Shown: piece after piece, positions 1-11,577 of the stretch | Numbering within the stretch: position 1 is the stretch's first letter | How the letters are laid out: each line of letters begins with the position of its first letter | From: Lineus longissimus | Taxonomy: Eukaryota > Nemertea > Pilidiophora > Heteronemertea > Lineidae | DNA: 64,000 nucleotides | Direction: 5' to 3' | NCBI RefSeq assembly: GCF_910592395.1 | Contig: NC_088320.1 | Span: 9,300,001 to 9,364,000 of the forward strand | Program-made: the position numbers and the translations under genes | Notes under the pieces: generated by a model | What the model saw: the letters and a program-made list of their open reading frames with translations, nothing else | Databases searched by the model: none | Told to the model about the DNA's origin: nothing

Positions 1-1047
1 GACGTAGGATGCATGGCACGCCGTTGTTCAGCATAACGATTCGTTTCGGTTATTACTTTCTTGCTTATCCTGTCATCCCAGAAAATTCTAAAGAAGTCTC
101 AAGTGGTGACTGGTTCATGCACAAGAACCCAAGCTGCTATCCCCCTTATAACTTGGAATGGAGGAGCGGGAATTGTCGGGTTCTCTTCCAACTCAATGAA
201 AGGCCCCCAAACTAGGTTTTTCAACGTTTACCACTCGATTTGGAACAGGACTGTTCTCATTTCTTGGATCATTTTCACGATGACGGTTTCTAGCTCGATT
301 CAGAACAGGGCAGTTCTCATATTTTGAACCATTTTTATGTTGACGGTTTCTCCTTCTACCTCCTGAAAGAAGAGCATTCAAAATAAATTTCAAATGGACC
401 AGAAATCAGATGAATTTACAATAAGATAATGTACCTATGGAGTCTAAATTGATAATGAAATACAATGATTGAAGCATAAGGTAACTACACTTTTTTTGTT
501 CCAATCCTTGATGTAATAAGCGAAGAGTTTGGCCCAAGTGGAAAATAATGACATCCATCTTTGAATAATCAAGGCCTGCCTGGCAAATGTAGCCAAGAAA
601 AAAGGTTGAATGTTATGTTTCTCTTTCCACCCGAGTCAATTCCAACTCCTGTGCGTCAATATCTTTTTATTTTCCCAATCAGTAGCAAGCATACCATATC
701 CTGCACCTGAGGGCCACATAGCGTTTATTTGAACTACCTTCTACGCATTATACCGACTATTATACACATGACTCATCATTGGAATTTCCCTCTAGGCATA
801 GTTTGATTTGTATACATTATTCAGCATTGTTTGTAGACCAATCCTATTCCCCAAAAGCAAGGTGCGTATTGCGAAAATGATTGGTTGACGAAACAATGGC
901 CTGATTGGTTGGCTAGCCTTGTGATGTCAAACTATTTTTACACTGGAAAACAAAGAACAGACTTCTGCCCTTGAAATGAGCATTTACCCCCTTTTGAAAA
1001 ATGTTCTAAATGCTTTAGGATTTCAAGTTCTAGTTTTAAACGGTCAA
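1..1047. other. Non-coding stretch, left edge
   Basis: I see no gene here. Two imperfect direct repeats of about 61 bp lie at about 228-289 and 290-350; both contain a CTCGATTnnGAACAGG core followed by a TTCTCAT core. The rest is AT-rich unique-looking sequence with stops in all frames and no recognisable domain. Confidence 0.5.
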
Positions 1048-2247
1048 CCCTAAAACCATAGGCAGGAGCCAGCCCGTTTAATTATTATTAAGAACTCAGG
1101 TCCCTTACACAGTAACTGTGCATATGACTATGAGTATGAGTCGCAAGTCTATTAATTTGAGTATACTAATTTGACCCCCTGTCTCCTACCGATTGTCCCT
1201 CGTTCATACTGATGCGATGGGTTGGCCCTTTTCACTGACCCTCCAGCTGCTAGCTGCTACATTCTGCATTTACGAGTATGACATAATGGACAGAGTACTG
1301 TGACAGAATCCTGCACACCATTGTACCCTATCTAAACATTTATCTGATCTGATGACAGAGTGTAGAGAAAAAAAGTGGTTTGAATTTTTTCTCTCCCATA
1401 TTTCCTTATTAGGAAACCAGAGACTGAACAGCCATCTTATGTAACAAAAGTTTGTTACATTGTCCCTCCCAGACTATCCCCTTGGGAGACTTAACCACTA
1501 ATTTACTGTCTGTGTCCTCCCATTATCAGGTAAAAGGTTGTGACAAGGTGATTATGAACCAAGTCCATCTAGTATAGGACCTCTGTCATGTATTTTGACC
1601 ATATTGCTGTAGAAAAAGCTGCTGGTGGGTTGAAATTGTTTTCACTGAGAAGGCAAATGGTCAAAGTGTCTCATGAATTCATGGTTAACTCGAAATTTAG
1701 CCGCTCTTGTCATTTGAATTAAAGCAACAGTGTGAAAGAACACAGTGTGATAACACTGCAAGTTGGCTCTGAATACCGCATGTCTCAAACATACCAGTGA
1801 GGGGGACAAATACAAAATATGGCCATGGTCATATAATATCATCCAGAGAATGGTGTTCATCAGTAGGACTCTACACTTGTCCAATCAAGGTGATTAGACC
1901 ATTCTTTATACATGGTACAGTTTCTCCAGGAAACAGATACATTCTTGTTGTGGCTGTCTCCACCATTTGTCACAACCCCTGGTCACAACCTTTACGGGTA
2001 CCACAAATGTTTATTTTGTAGCCTGTATGTGCAGTATTCACATTCCTGTGGAATGACTTGGTGGTGACTGAGTCCCGGCTTCCTTGATAATTCTCTGACA
2101 TACATGAAGGTAGTGCATCTGATGGGGGACATATATGACCCTCACTCCCACACTTAAATTGTTTTTCTATACATGTAGTAAATCTTGCACCACAACAAGT
2201 GAATCTTCATACCATAGACATATATTGTGACATATTGTACATGAACC

Positions 2248-2555
2248 TTGGAAAATGAATCCTTTCATACGCCTAGGTCTGCGGAAAAAAGTCTTCTCGC
2301 AATACCAAGGTTCCAAAGCTCTAGTTTTGGCGGGAGGGCTTTCTTTTCAGCAGCTCCAGTGTTGTGGAATTCCCTCAACCAAAGCCTACACCAGATAGAC
2401 ACATTTGAGAAATTCAGGAAGGGCCTCAAGACGGAATTATTCAGGAGGCACTTCATGGTGTGAAAATCAGTTAGCAGGTGGTCGGGGCACTTTTGAACAT
2501 TTCTAAAGTGGAAATAGCTCCATATAGATGTAACTTTACTTACTTACTAAAGATA
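2248..2555 (+). pseudogene. 3' fragment of a CR1/L2-type LINE ORF2
   Basis: An open stretch at 2248-2463 encodes the extreme C-terminus typical of CR1/L2-clade ORF2 proteins: an SFGGRAFFSAAP motif, LWNSL, then FEKFRKGLKTELF before the stop. The full LINE at 28045-31229 has the equivalent block (VGGRAFSIGAPQLWNKLP). A 3' untranslated tail follows and ends in an (ACTT)n simple repeat near 2535-2550, a usual LINE 3' end. Copy C reads straight across this point (about 38707-38725), so the fragment is a 5'-truncated insertion of about 290 bp. It is not functional. Confidence 0.75.
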
Positions 2556-3039
2556 CTTAATTATACACTTGAATGGCTTAAGAACTCTCGAACCTATCAA
2601 TTTGCTTAAGTGCATATGGATTTCACAGTCTAACCCACCATATCATTTCAAGAGTTTTATTCTTCATGAAGTAAAAAAGATAAAACAGCCCAAGGGGTGG
2701 TTCACAAAAGCGATAAAGTGATGCATTTGAAGAATTATCATCTTGACTTCCTTAACCTGAGACATGGCCAAAGATTTTATTTTTAATTTGCATACCCTCA
2801 GAAAATGGATTCTTTAGGTTCTAAACGAAATGTGTTGAAAGTTAAGGCCCAGGATGATGTCTGTCAAACGTGTCCATACCACACAGTCACAACTTCCTTG
2901 TCGATACCGTCCGGCTTACCACACCGATACAGGTTTTTTGCTAGGTAATCTGTAATGAAAGAATATTTCAATTTAGTGATGTTAAACTCTAGTTCCCAAT
3001 GAAAAAGGGAGACATCCAAATACCCTTAAGGTATTTTAT

Positions 3040-3205
3040 GTCGTTCATACTTTTGTAGACTTTTGCATGTGTACTCTTATCGATCACAGCCGAGGAAAAA
3101 TTAGTCTATTTATAATAGAAAAATGATTAGCTAGTTCACGTAGCTACATCTAGCGGCGCCCCAATACAGCCTCTGCTTCGTGAAAGCCGCCATTACTCAG
3201 TACTT
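3040..3205 (+). repeat. Left terminal inverted repeat of DIRS-like element
   Basis: This is complementary to about 8566-8700. It includes GACTTTTGCATG, the TACTCTTATCG block, GAGGAAAAATTA, TAGCTAGTTCACGTAGCTAC and ATTACTCAGTAC. The second DIRS-like element has the same block at 61495-61645. Confidence 0.8.
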
Positions 3206-4756
3206 TTTCCTTGGGGCTTTGTTAAACAACTCGCCGAGTTTCTTCCTGAAATTCTACTAAATTAGAGCTGTTCAGGTTAAAGAAGGACCTCCCGAGGACA
3301 CCTCTTACTTGAAGATAATATCTGGACGCGGGTGAGATCTTTTTCTTTTTCTCCCCGTTTTTTGCCTTTGTGAGTGGTTTTTATCCGCTCAAAATTTATA
3401 TCAAGTTCCAGTATCTTCCCGGGCTTCAGGTCACGTGACCCAAAGAGAAAAAATAAGTTCGCTGCTGCGTAGCTGTATATATAATTACTTTATCAGAATA
3501 TATCAGGATGGTTCTGTTCCAATCCTTCTTATCTTCTTTGCTCTTTTCTCTGGGGTTTCCGCCGTGCCTACTGTCCCTCCTTCCCTTCCGGATTGGTGAT
3601 GGCCGGGTGTCCGGTGTGTCTGGGATTCATATTCCCCACCCCGTTCCTTCCCCGGGTCAGGGTTCTGACAAGTCAGTCCCTGTTGGGTCGGGAAGTTCCG
3701 CCCCCGGGGTGACTTCTCCTTCTCCCGTACTTCCGGGAAGAAGTTGAAGAAGTCTGTGCGGAAGCCTGGTCAGGGGAAGACTTCGTCCCCCCTCCCTTTC
3801 CTCCGCCTGGACTCCCGCTCTTTAGCGGCGAGGTCCCCGGGGCTCTGGAGAGGTTTTGCCCTCACCCGACCACGTCCCCCAGGTTGGGCACCTTCGGGAG
3901 GCTGTGGCCCCTGGGGAGGTCTCGTCGTGGAGCATCGGTGCCATTGTCTTGGGGATGCACCACGAGACTTCGTCCGCCCCCCCTTTTTCAGCGGGCAGGA
4001 CTCACGTGGGGACTCGTGACGTTTTACATCCCGATCCCTCGGGCGGCGCGGATCTGGTGGAGTTTGACCAGTTCCTCCAGCTCTCCAACATTGAAACCCC
4101 TGGATCCGCTCCCGGCCTTTTCAGGTCGGTGAGCAGCACCTCCCCGGGTATTGAGCCGTCAGTCCTTACAGATGTGCTCCCCGTCCCCCGCCGGGGCTTT
4201 CGATGGGGTTGCGACCGCTCACATCCTTGGGCGTAACTGGCACTGCCAGTCCCATCTCGTCGTCTGCGGTTTCCCCGGGGGTCCACCATCCCTTCGCCAT
4301 TGGACGGGTGGCACGCCCGACTCCTCGTCGCTCCCGAGGGACGACGGTTCCTCCTTTGGCATCCCCTGGTAGTGCAGGGCCGCTGTTCACCGCCCCGTCC
4401 CTTCCGCCCTTTTCCTTGCCGGGAGGTGTCCTGCCTCGTTTAGGCAAGGGCACATTCTGTGCGAGCGAGGGATCCACGTGTCCCCCCCACCTTGGGTGCG
4501 GTTAGGCCGACCATTTCGCCGGTACGCCCCCACCCTGTCCTGTCTTGACATACTGGGGTTGAGGACTGGTCAGTTTCACAGACTCGCCCCCCTCCCCTCT
4601 CCCATGCCTGCCCCATGGGAGACCCTTCGGGACCCTTGTCCGTCTTCATCCGCTGGCCCTACGGCTGATCAGAGGCAGATGATTAAGTGCCTCACGGATC
4701 ACCTGGAGAGAAAAAATCTCAAGGATCAGGCAGTGACGCGCCAGGGCTAGCGGCCG

Positions 4757-5781
4757 GTGGCTTTTGACCTAGGTCATCAGCATATGGAATGCGAATTATC
4801 CAACTCACATTCCCCTTCCGGCCCGGCCTCGCAGGCCGATTTCCCCTCGGGGAGTGAGGACCCCACCATGGTGGCGGGCATGCGCGATCTTCGCGCTCTA
4901 GTTCGGCAGTATGTGCTGCTAGAGTCTTGTCCTCTCCCGATAGTAAACCCTGCGCTGGGTCGGGTCCCCTTCGATCTCTTCGGGGATTCCTCCGAGCAGG
5001 AACCGGACGTGGTCCCGGACAGGGCATTCCAAGACTTGCTCCCGTCCCCGGCCCTGATTGGAGCCTCCACTTGGTTGGACTCGGCTCTCAAGGACACAGC
5101 TCCGTCCTGCAGGGGTCACTAGCGCGCCTCGGTCTCGACTTTATCGTCGACCAGACCGGGCGCCTGGACGCAGGCTGGGAAGCGCTTCACCACCTCTTCC
5201 CCCTGAGCCTTGCGTATCGTCCCGATTACTATTGGGTCTCTCCGTCGGGATCTGATCCGGTGTCTTTGTCTCCTCTTAAGGATGACATTCAGCTCACCGG
5301 GTTGCTACCCCCCAAAGTACTTGCGTCTCCGTCCGTCGAAGACGCGAAGAACAATGATGCCCTGGCCAAGGAGGCTCAGGCGATGTCGTCATACGCCGAT
5401 CTGTCCCTCTGTACCCTGTCTAGATCGTTGGCAGCCGACGCAACAGAGGACCAGCGCATTTTGGCCCTGTCCCTCCAGCAGTCTCTGAAGCGTGCCAGTG
5501 ATCTGGCCGCGAAGCAGGCTGCTAACGCGGTGCTTAAGCGCCAGGACCTGCTTATTGAGGGGTTAAGCATGGTCCGTGCCCGGTTTTTGCAGGGGGCGTT
5601 AAGGACCGCCCCTTTCGGCGGCCCTTTCCTATTCCACCACTCAATCCCGGACACCTTAGATGCCCAGATGCAGTCGAGCCGCCTTACGGAGACTACTTCG
5701 GCTCCTAAGGCCGCCCCCGGCAGGTTTCGTCAGGCGGAGAATCGACGCCCCCGAGGCTCCTCGTGGGCAGGCAGAAACTGA
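4757..5781 (+). pseudogene. DIRS-like gag region (frameshifted)
   Basis: Two overlapping plus-strand frames (4757-5122 and 4927-5781) carry the usual DIRS gag-like content upstream of RT. A Ser/Pro/Gly-rich N-terminal part is followed by a helical Ala/Leu/Gln-rich segment (around QRILALSLQQSLKRASDLAAK, near 5450-5520) and a tail with FLFHHSIPDTLDAQ. The frame shift near 5100 means one protein is no longer made. Upstream sequence from about 3508 to 4750 is also Pro/Ser-rich in several frames and is probably the decayed start of the same reading frame. The assignment rests on position and composition, not on a catalytic motif. Confidence 0.55.
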
Positions 5782-5940
5782 GGCCCCCTCCTACCGCTCC
5801 AATAAGCGCCACCGCTCCTCAGGTAGGGGTGGGGGCGGCGGGCAGCCCAAGCAACCCTTCCAAGGTATGAGGAGTCGGGGAGGGGGGACTTTTTAGAACG
5901 TCCTTCTGCGTCTACAGGTGGCGCCCCCACGGATGTCGCC

Positions 5941-7130
5941 GTGGGGGGCAGGCTGCGCCATTTCGCGGCCTTTTGGGATCAGTGGTGTCAAAAAGACTTC
6001 CCCGTACCGGATATGCTCTGCCACGGTGTCCGCTTGGACTTTTCTCATCCCCCCTACGACAACAATCCCCACCCCGGTTGCCCCCCCCCCCTAGACCCTG
6101 CCAGGGCTCTAGCCCTGCGCACAGAGGTTCTCTCCCTCCTCCAGAAGGAGGCTGTGAGAGTGGTGGACAATCATTCCTCCCCAGGCTTTTACAGCCACAT
6201 CTTCTTGGTCCCCAAGAGGTCGGGGAAGTGGAGACTGGTCATCGATCTGTCCAGCTTGAACCGGTTCCTTCAGGTGCCCAGCTTCAAGATGGAGACTACC
6301 AGATCGGTAGCAGCTGCGGTGCAGCCCAGCGATTGGGCAATCTCGCTGGATCTTCAGGACGCGAGTTTTCACGTTCCTATCCATCCAGATTTTCAACCCT
6401 TCCTTCGGTTTTACTTCAAGGGAAAAGTTTATCAGTTCCAGACCCTTCCTTTCGGACTGGCTTCCGCGCCGCTTATTTTCACTACAGTCGTTAAGGCGTT
6501 CGCCGCGCCTTTTCACGCCATGGGCTTCAAGCTCCATTGCTATCTCGACGACTGGCTGCTTCGTAACCAGGCTCTTTGCCGTCTGGGCAAGCAGGCAAAG
6601 TTCCTGCTTCAGATAACCAATCCATCTCAGGACTATTTCTCGTGGGTGTGCGCTTTCGCAAGGGTCTCATGTCCCCGTCCCCCCGTCCCCCCCCCCTGAC
6701 GGACCGGATCCTCAAGATCCGATCCCTGGTCGGGGTATTTCGCCGTCAAGACAGCGTCTCAGCTCAGCAGTTAATGTCCCTACTGGGCTTGCTCAATTCG
6801 GAGGCGGACCAGGTCCCTCACGGCCACCTGTACATGTGCCCCCTCCAGCTTCTCCTCCTCTCGAGTTGGCGTCCCTTTTCGGACCCTCTCGATCGTCAAA
6901 TTTCAGTCCCAAATTCTCTCCTGGAGGAGGTCTGGAGGTTCTGGGGTCCGAGACGGAGCTCCTCCGCGGAGTGCAGCTCAGTCCTCGGTCCCCTCGGACC
7001 GTGAAGTGGTCTCCCGCTTGGCGGGGATGTTGGACGCCACAGTTGTGAACTTGTCAGAGTTCTCGGGTCAGAGTTTGCCCGTGCTTGCCGAACCAGGCTT
7101 GGTTCCCGGTCCTGCTGGAGCTCCTGACGG
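5941..7130 (+). pseudogene. DIRS-like reverse transcriptase, RNase H remnant
   Basis: The frame at 5941-6699 encodes a reverse transcriptase core: SHIFLVPKRSGKWRLVIDLSSLN (fingers), ISLDLQDASFHVPI with the first catalytic Asp, LPFGLASAP, and the active-site YLDDWLL near codon 205. The protein would copy the element RNA into DNA. Reading then shifts: the homologous continuation (DYFSWVCAF/FLVGVRFRKG, then LTDRILKIRSLVGVFRRQ) lies in the frame of 6576-7004. The part where RNase H should lie is short, and I cannot see its acidic catalytic residues. Domain loss plus frameshifts make this a pseudogene. Confidence 0.8.
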
Positions 7131-8290
7131 ACCACTCCCGCCGTCTACCGGGGTGGAATCGTCTCTTGTATCACCCGATCGGCCGGGTCTATCATCAAGA
7201 CCCTTCTTTCTACGGGCTTCACGCCTGGAGGCTATCAGGTGTTTCCTCCGAGAGAAAGGCTTTTCAGAGGAAGTTATCTGTAAAGTCGCTCAGCCTCAGA
7301 GACAGTCTACCCTTGCTTAATACGACAGCAAGTGGGATGTCTTTTGAGACTGGTGTAGGGAGCACGGAGTTTCTCCGGTCTCTCCCTCTCTTCCCAACTT
7401 CCTCGACTTCTTGAATTTCTTATTCTCAGTCTGGAAGTTTTTGGTTCAGTTGGTAAAGGGCTATCGCTCTGCCATTTTGGTCACTTTAAAGTTGACCGAT
7501 TCCTGGCATCCGTCTAGGGATGACGCTGTCTCATCTTTGTTTCGCAATATGTCTTTGGAACGTCCTCGTTTCATTCAGCGTACCCCCAAATGGGATCTCT
7601 CGGTGGTGCTTAGGGCTCTCATGAAGTTTCCATTTGAGCCTATGCACCAGGCAGATTTTTAACATCTGACTTTTAAGACCGTTTTTCTCGTGGCTTTGGC
7701 CACGGCGGAGAGATGGTCCGAGCTCCATGCCTTAGCCTTTGATAGATTGGCTTTTAATGAGAGAGGCGCGGTCTGAGAATTTGTCCCTGGTTTTCTTGCT
7801 AAGAACCAGGCGCCGCACACCTTCAGGTGTCCGGTTTTCATCCCCTCCTTGTCCGCTACGGTCTCTAGGGATCTCCCGGACAGAACTCTCTGCCCGGTTC
7901 GGGCATTGAAGTTCTATGTTGATAAGACCAAAGATCCTGCCGTTCACCTCGGCAGAAAGCGCCTCTTTTTGTCTTGTCGAGAGGGGTTTACCAGGGAGAT
8001 AGCCGCTGCTACGGTCGCTAGATGGTTGGTGGCCACCATCTGGCTTGCCTATTCTATGACTCTCGTTTCTCCAGAGCTTTGCCGCTTAGGCGCCATAATG
8101 ATCCACGAGATTCTTTGGCCGAGTATGAGGGTGTGGCGCTAAGCAAGGTTTTAGATGCGGCTACCTGGAGTTCCCACTCCACCTTCTCCCAGTATTATAT
8201 GCGCGATTGTTCCCCGTTAATTGACGGTATTCTGTCTCTCGGTCCAATTGTCGCAGCTCAGCACGTGGTCGAGGTGTGTCCTGCCTAGTC
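7085..8290 (+). pseudogene. DIRS-like tyrosine recombinase (frameshifted)
   Basis: The recombinase should integrate the circular DNA copy. Pieces in successive frames are recognisable: an N-terminal SAM-like part (RLSGVSSERKAFQRKLSVKS, 7085-7414), VKGYRSAI (about 7456), the Arg-box region LVALATAERWSELHAL (about 7690-7735), VSRDLPDRTLCPVRALKFYV (about 7860-7920) and the C-terminal ATWSSHSTFSQYYMRD block with the candidate nucleophilic Tyr (about 8160-8205). Against the second copy at 62380-62961, about 15 bases are missing near 8110. That deletion removes the second Arg box and shifts the frame. There are also stops at about 7660 and 7776. It cannot make an active enzyme. Confidence 0.8.
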
Positions 8291-8565
8291 CACTCATCGG
8301 ATCTCTCCCTCTCCCGGTGTCTTCCTCCCCCTCCTGAGTCTCAGAGAAGCAGGGGGGGGTCATAGATATTTGTCCGGCACATTCGCCCCATCCGGGTGTC
8401 TTGGGTTAAGCCCCCTAAGATTCTTGGGGAGTTATTCCGTGGGTCCCCTTTTTGGTGTTCCCCCTATTTTTTAATCGCAGCATTTCTTGTAATTCCTACC
8501 CAGGTCAGACTACCCGCCCTGCCTGTCCCCACAGCAACGGGACTTACTCTGGCGCTCGAGTAATA

Positions 8566-8740
8566 AGTACTGAGTAATTGGGGCGCCAGCTAGGTGTAGC
8601 TATGTGAACTAGCTAATAATTTTTCTATTATGAATAGATTAATTTTTCCTCGGGTGTGTCCGATAAGAGTACACATGCAAAAGTCTGACCTGAGTAGGTA
8701 TGAACTAATAAAATGACAATTCCAAAGGAAATGGAAATTT
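8566..8740 (+). repeat. Right terminal repeat and junction region of DIRS-like element
   Basis: 8566-8700 is the inverse of the left repeat. Beyond it, 8700-8740 adds a short self-complementary segment (TGACAATTCCAAAGGAAATGG) that has no counterpart at the left end. DIRS elements are known to carry extra terminal sequence complementary to both ends, used when the cDNA circularises. This segment is a candidate for that; the assignment is inference. Confidence 0.6.
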
Positions 8741-9093
8741 GCTCATTGTGCATACCCACTATTACTGTGTGTAATGTGCACAGCGAGCTAGTCTACACTA
8801 AATACAGTTGAACGTCTCTATTAAGGACACCCTCATGACTGACATTGGCTGTCCTTAAAGGCCATATATCAAGGTTTGAAAACATGCTTGATACTCATGA
8901 AATATGTCGAGGTTAAAAAAACAAGATCCCAGACATTAAAAAATTCTAATAATAAAGTCATTATTTAGTTATTTCAATTTTCAATTTGAAACTATTTGAA
9001 TTTCCCACCACACACACAAGTTTAGATTAGTTCCACATGTGGCCGCTAGGGATTTTTTGATGACGTAGATCAGGTCAGTCAGAACAAAGCAAG

Positions 9094-10144
9094 ATGGCTT
9101 CCGCATACAGTTCAGAGAGTGAGAGCAGTGAATTTGAGGATGTTTTGGTAGATACAGAAGGATATTTAAACGTTGAGCCGTACATGTTCGAGTCATTGAT
9201 ATCACTAGATCATAATGAGAGTGATCATTCGGACAAAAGTGATGAGGAAGTGGAGGATGAACGCCCTGAACGTGCAGGCAACAGAAAATGGCAAGTTTTG
9301 TTTACATTCTCACTCTGTTCTCTATGCACACAGCACTACATCATGACATGCATCCACTACTACTATACACAATTGGACTTTATCTGATGCTCTGGCACTT
9401 CTTGGATGGCTTTGTATTGGTTCAATGGTTGTATGTATTTGAACAGTCTCTGAAGGACATTTGCCATCTGCCATGTCATGGACTCGGCCTCATCATCACT
9501 GAGACTGAGGGAAGCCAAGGAGGGCGACTGGCAACTGGTCTAGTGTTAATCATCATTTTTTGTTTGTAAATATGTAAACGTTTATCACTTCAGGTGTGAC
9601 TGTGGAAACTGCACAGCTCAAATCACTGGAACAGAGTCGATGTGCTGCAGTGACTATTCCCCAGTTCTGGCCAAGAAGGAAAGTTATGAGCCAGATGGAG
9701 TTGCCTGCATAACTCTGCATCCCGGATTCGCAAGCAACTGCCTTGACCGATATGTCCTGGAAAGTGCCATGTATGAATTTATCCAAGATCAAGGGCCAAT
9801 AGGAAATGATCAGCGAATGCACAAGTAAGTTGAAATAAGTAAAATAACAGAAACTTGTACATGTACACTTCCTATTTATTTACAAAACAGAAACAACTGC
9901 CTTCAGCACAAAGGATTCATGACCATACTACATTGTATGCATTATGTTTCATCTGAACTCAAATTTTCTCTCAAACTGTCTTTTCAGGTTATGGAGATAC
10001 CTTGCATACCGCGGATTTGTGCGCTGGTGCTAGCAACGTTTGGGCAAAAAGGAAAGACTTCCTCTTCCAGTCTGTGCTCGTGACAAGATTGGCTCTACCT
10101 GGCCCTCAGATGAGTACACTGGCTTTCGTTACTCAAAGATTTGA
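9094..10144 (+). pseudogene. P2X7 receptor C-terminal (ballast-like) domain protein, three exons, one nonsense codon
   Basis: Predicted exons are 9094-9290, 9594-9824 and 9988-10144. The first intron uses a GC donor (GCAAGT at 9291) and CAG acceptor; the second is GTAAGT to CAG. Phases agree and give 194 codons plus a stop. Exon 1 is Ser/Glu-rich and ends with an EPYMFESL motif. Exon 2 starts with WCDCGNC, then a CC pair and ACITLHPGF. Exon 3 has YLAYRGFVRW, LPLPVCARDKI and DEYTGFRYS. This pattern of Cys residues and order matches the zinc-binding intracellular domain of vertebrate P2X7, found in invertebrates as stand-alone proteins. No channel or membrane segment is present. A TAG at 10031-10033 stands where relatives have Trp, so the copy looks inactivated. 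ATG context is good (AAGATGG). Confidence 0.75.
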
Positions 10145-10364
10145 GGGTCCGATTAAATCGAGTCTTGCGGCTATCCACGACCTCAAGTTTGGTTTGACGT
10201 TTCATGTATTTCGTACAGACTGGCTTGGTTGTAGACTTGATGCGGTCTTCTCTATTGGCCAATGCAGTGCTGTACGAGGGCATTTCCTCTCGAAGTCACA
10301 ATACCTCATTTTGAGAAGTTGGATGTATTCTGAAAAGGAACGAATATTTTGATTTATTTTGAAC

Positions 10365-10370
10365 AATAAA
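10365..10370 (+). terminator. Polyadenylation signal AATAAA
   Basis: A canonical AATAAA lies 221 bases after the stop codon of the P2X7-domain gene, in a T-rich context. It is the likely 3' processing signal of that gene. Confidence 0.5.
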
Positions 10371-10479
10371 TATTTTGTATTTATAGGATGTCCTGTTTGT
10401 TTTTGGTGACACAAGATCATCTCCATGAAATACCTCTGGAAATGGAAATGGTGTTCACAGTCAAGTGGAACCTCTCTAA

Positions 10480-10618
10480 AGGGACCATCTCAAAATTGAC
10501 TGATGCCAAAATAGAAGAACAGTGTTAGTCTCTCGGTGAACACTGAGCACCTAGAAAACTCCCCCCAGACAAACACTGTTCCTCTTTTTTTGCATCTGTA
10601 AATTTTGAGATGGTCCCT
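10480..10618. mobile_element. Nested 139 bp MITE
   Basis: The ends are perfect inverse repeats, AGGGACCATCTCAAAATT against AATTTTGAGATGGTCCCT. It interrupts a partial copy of the surrounding element's left end: CCTCTCTAA before it and AAGGACACCCATGGGACTGAC after it are contiguous in relatives. TAA occurs at both junctions, which would suit a 3 bp PIF/Harbinger-type target duplication. No coding capacity. Confidence 0.65.
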
Positions 10619-11577
10619 AAGGACACCCATGGGACTGACAAGTGCTCTCCTTAATAGAGTACACTCCCACCGCAGTGGTATGTCCCGCCCCTGGTTTCAT
10701 ATACCGTGCCAACCACTGCTAGGCGAGAGTCTTTATCAGCGGCTAGGAAGACGACTGCAACAACACTACTTTGGCACTCTGCCAAGCAATCGGATGTTGT
10801 CACCCATTCTATATATGGCCATTTTCAAGGAGCATCCTCAACCTACATGTATGATATAGAAGTACTTTTTTGAAAAGGTTCCTACCATAAGTCACTGGTA
10901 CGTTTGCACTTCCGAATCCACAGCTTCCTCCTCTCTCGTTCAACTGGCTTTGGAAATTCATGAAAATGGGTCCCATCCGTCATTCGATTGTTCTTTGTGC
11001 TAGCCTTGACACAATTCGGAGCCACACAATACACCATAGTGAATGAAACACATTACTTCCAGGTGTGTATAATTAATTAAGGCCCTCCTGCTTTTATGAT
11101 TTTATGATTGCATGACATGTACAGATAACCTGATCTACATCACAACTTTTGCTGAACCCGCCGCCTGGCTCTAACAAGCCAGTTGCTAGCCTGATAGGTA
11201 ATCAAGTTGTCAAACACATAAGTGGCTATATCTTCAAAATGGATGGAGCTAATTGCATTTGGTTTTCTGTATTGTATAAAGTGTTAGGTACACTTTTGAA
11301 ATCGTCTTACAGCAGAAAATGGCAAAAAAACTTGATATATGGCCTTTAATAGAGAGGTCTAATTGAATGAAAACGACCAATTTGGCACCAAAACTAGTGT
11401 CCTTAATAGAGTGGTTGTCCTTAGTAGAGAGTTGTCTGCTAAGGGAGGTTCCACTGTACACTACCTCTGCTCTGTACAGTGTATTTCACACGGACTTGAT
11501 ACACAAACAACGAACCTGGAATTGAAAATCAACAGAAAGAGCACTCACAAAAGCACCAAATTTACAGTCAAAGAGTA

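Larger units (their letters stand above)
3036..8740 (+). mobile_element. DIRS-like tyrosine-recombinase retrotransposon (decayed)
   Basis: The order is gag-like region, reverse transcriptase with YLDD, remnant RNase H region and tyrosine recombinase, as in DIRS-type elements. Terminal inverted repeats of about 150 bp flank it: 3040-3205 matches the reverse complement of about 8566-8700, sharing GACTTTTGCATG, TACTCTTATCG, AAAAATTA and ATTACTCAGTACTT. The recombinase replaces an integrase, and no LTRs or clear target duplication are seen. The uninterrupted sequence in copy C (about 39190) joins left flank AAGGT directly to right flank GCTCAT, which fixes both ends within a few bases. The coding region is GC-rich compared with its surroundings and carries several frameshifts, so the element is not autonomous. 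Confidence 0.85.
8805..11456 (+). mobile_element. TA-flanked terminal-inverted-repeat element carrying a P2X7-type C-domain gene
   Basis: It starts CAGTTGAACGTCTCT and ends with the inverse of CAGTGGAACCTCCCTTAG. A TA lies on each side (8803-8804 and 11457-11458). Copies B and C of the host repeat have no insertion here (compare about 39265), so the whole block arrived as one or more insertions. TA duplication and CAGT-type ends suggest the Tc1/mariner/pogo group, but no transposase is visible. The interior carries a three-exon gene (9094-10144) and a polyadenylation signal. A second partial left-end copy at about 10462 is split by a small element, so the interior is composite. A 150 bp relative lies at 11578-11727. 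Confidence 0.7.

Noticed and set aside
3744-4505. Several overlapping open frames on both strands with Pro/Ser/Gly-rich products
   Set aside because: They lie in the GC-rich 5' part of the DIRS-like element, where high GC removes stops in all frames. No domain is present, and I treat them as decayed gag leader.
8805-11456. Full P2X receptor gene
   Set aside because: No membrane segments or Cys-rich ectodomain are encoded; only the intracellular C-terminal domain is present.
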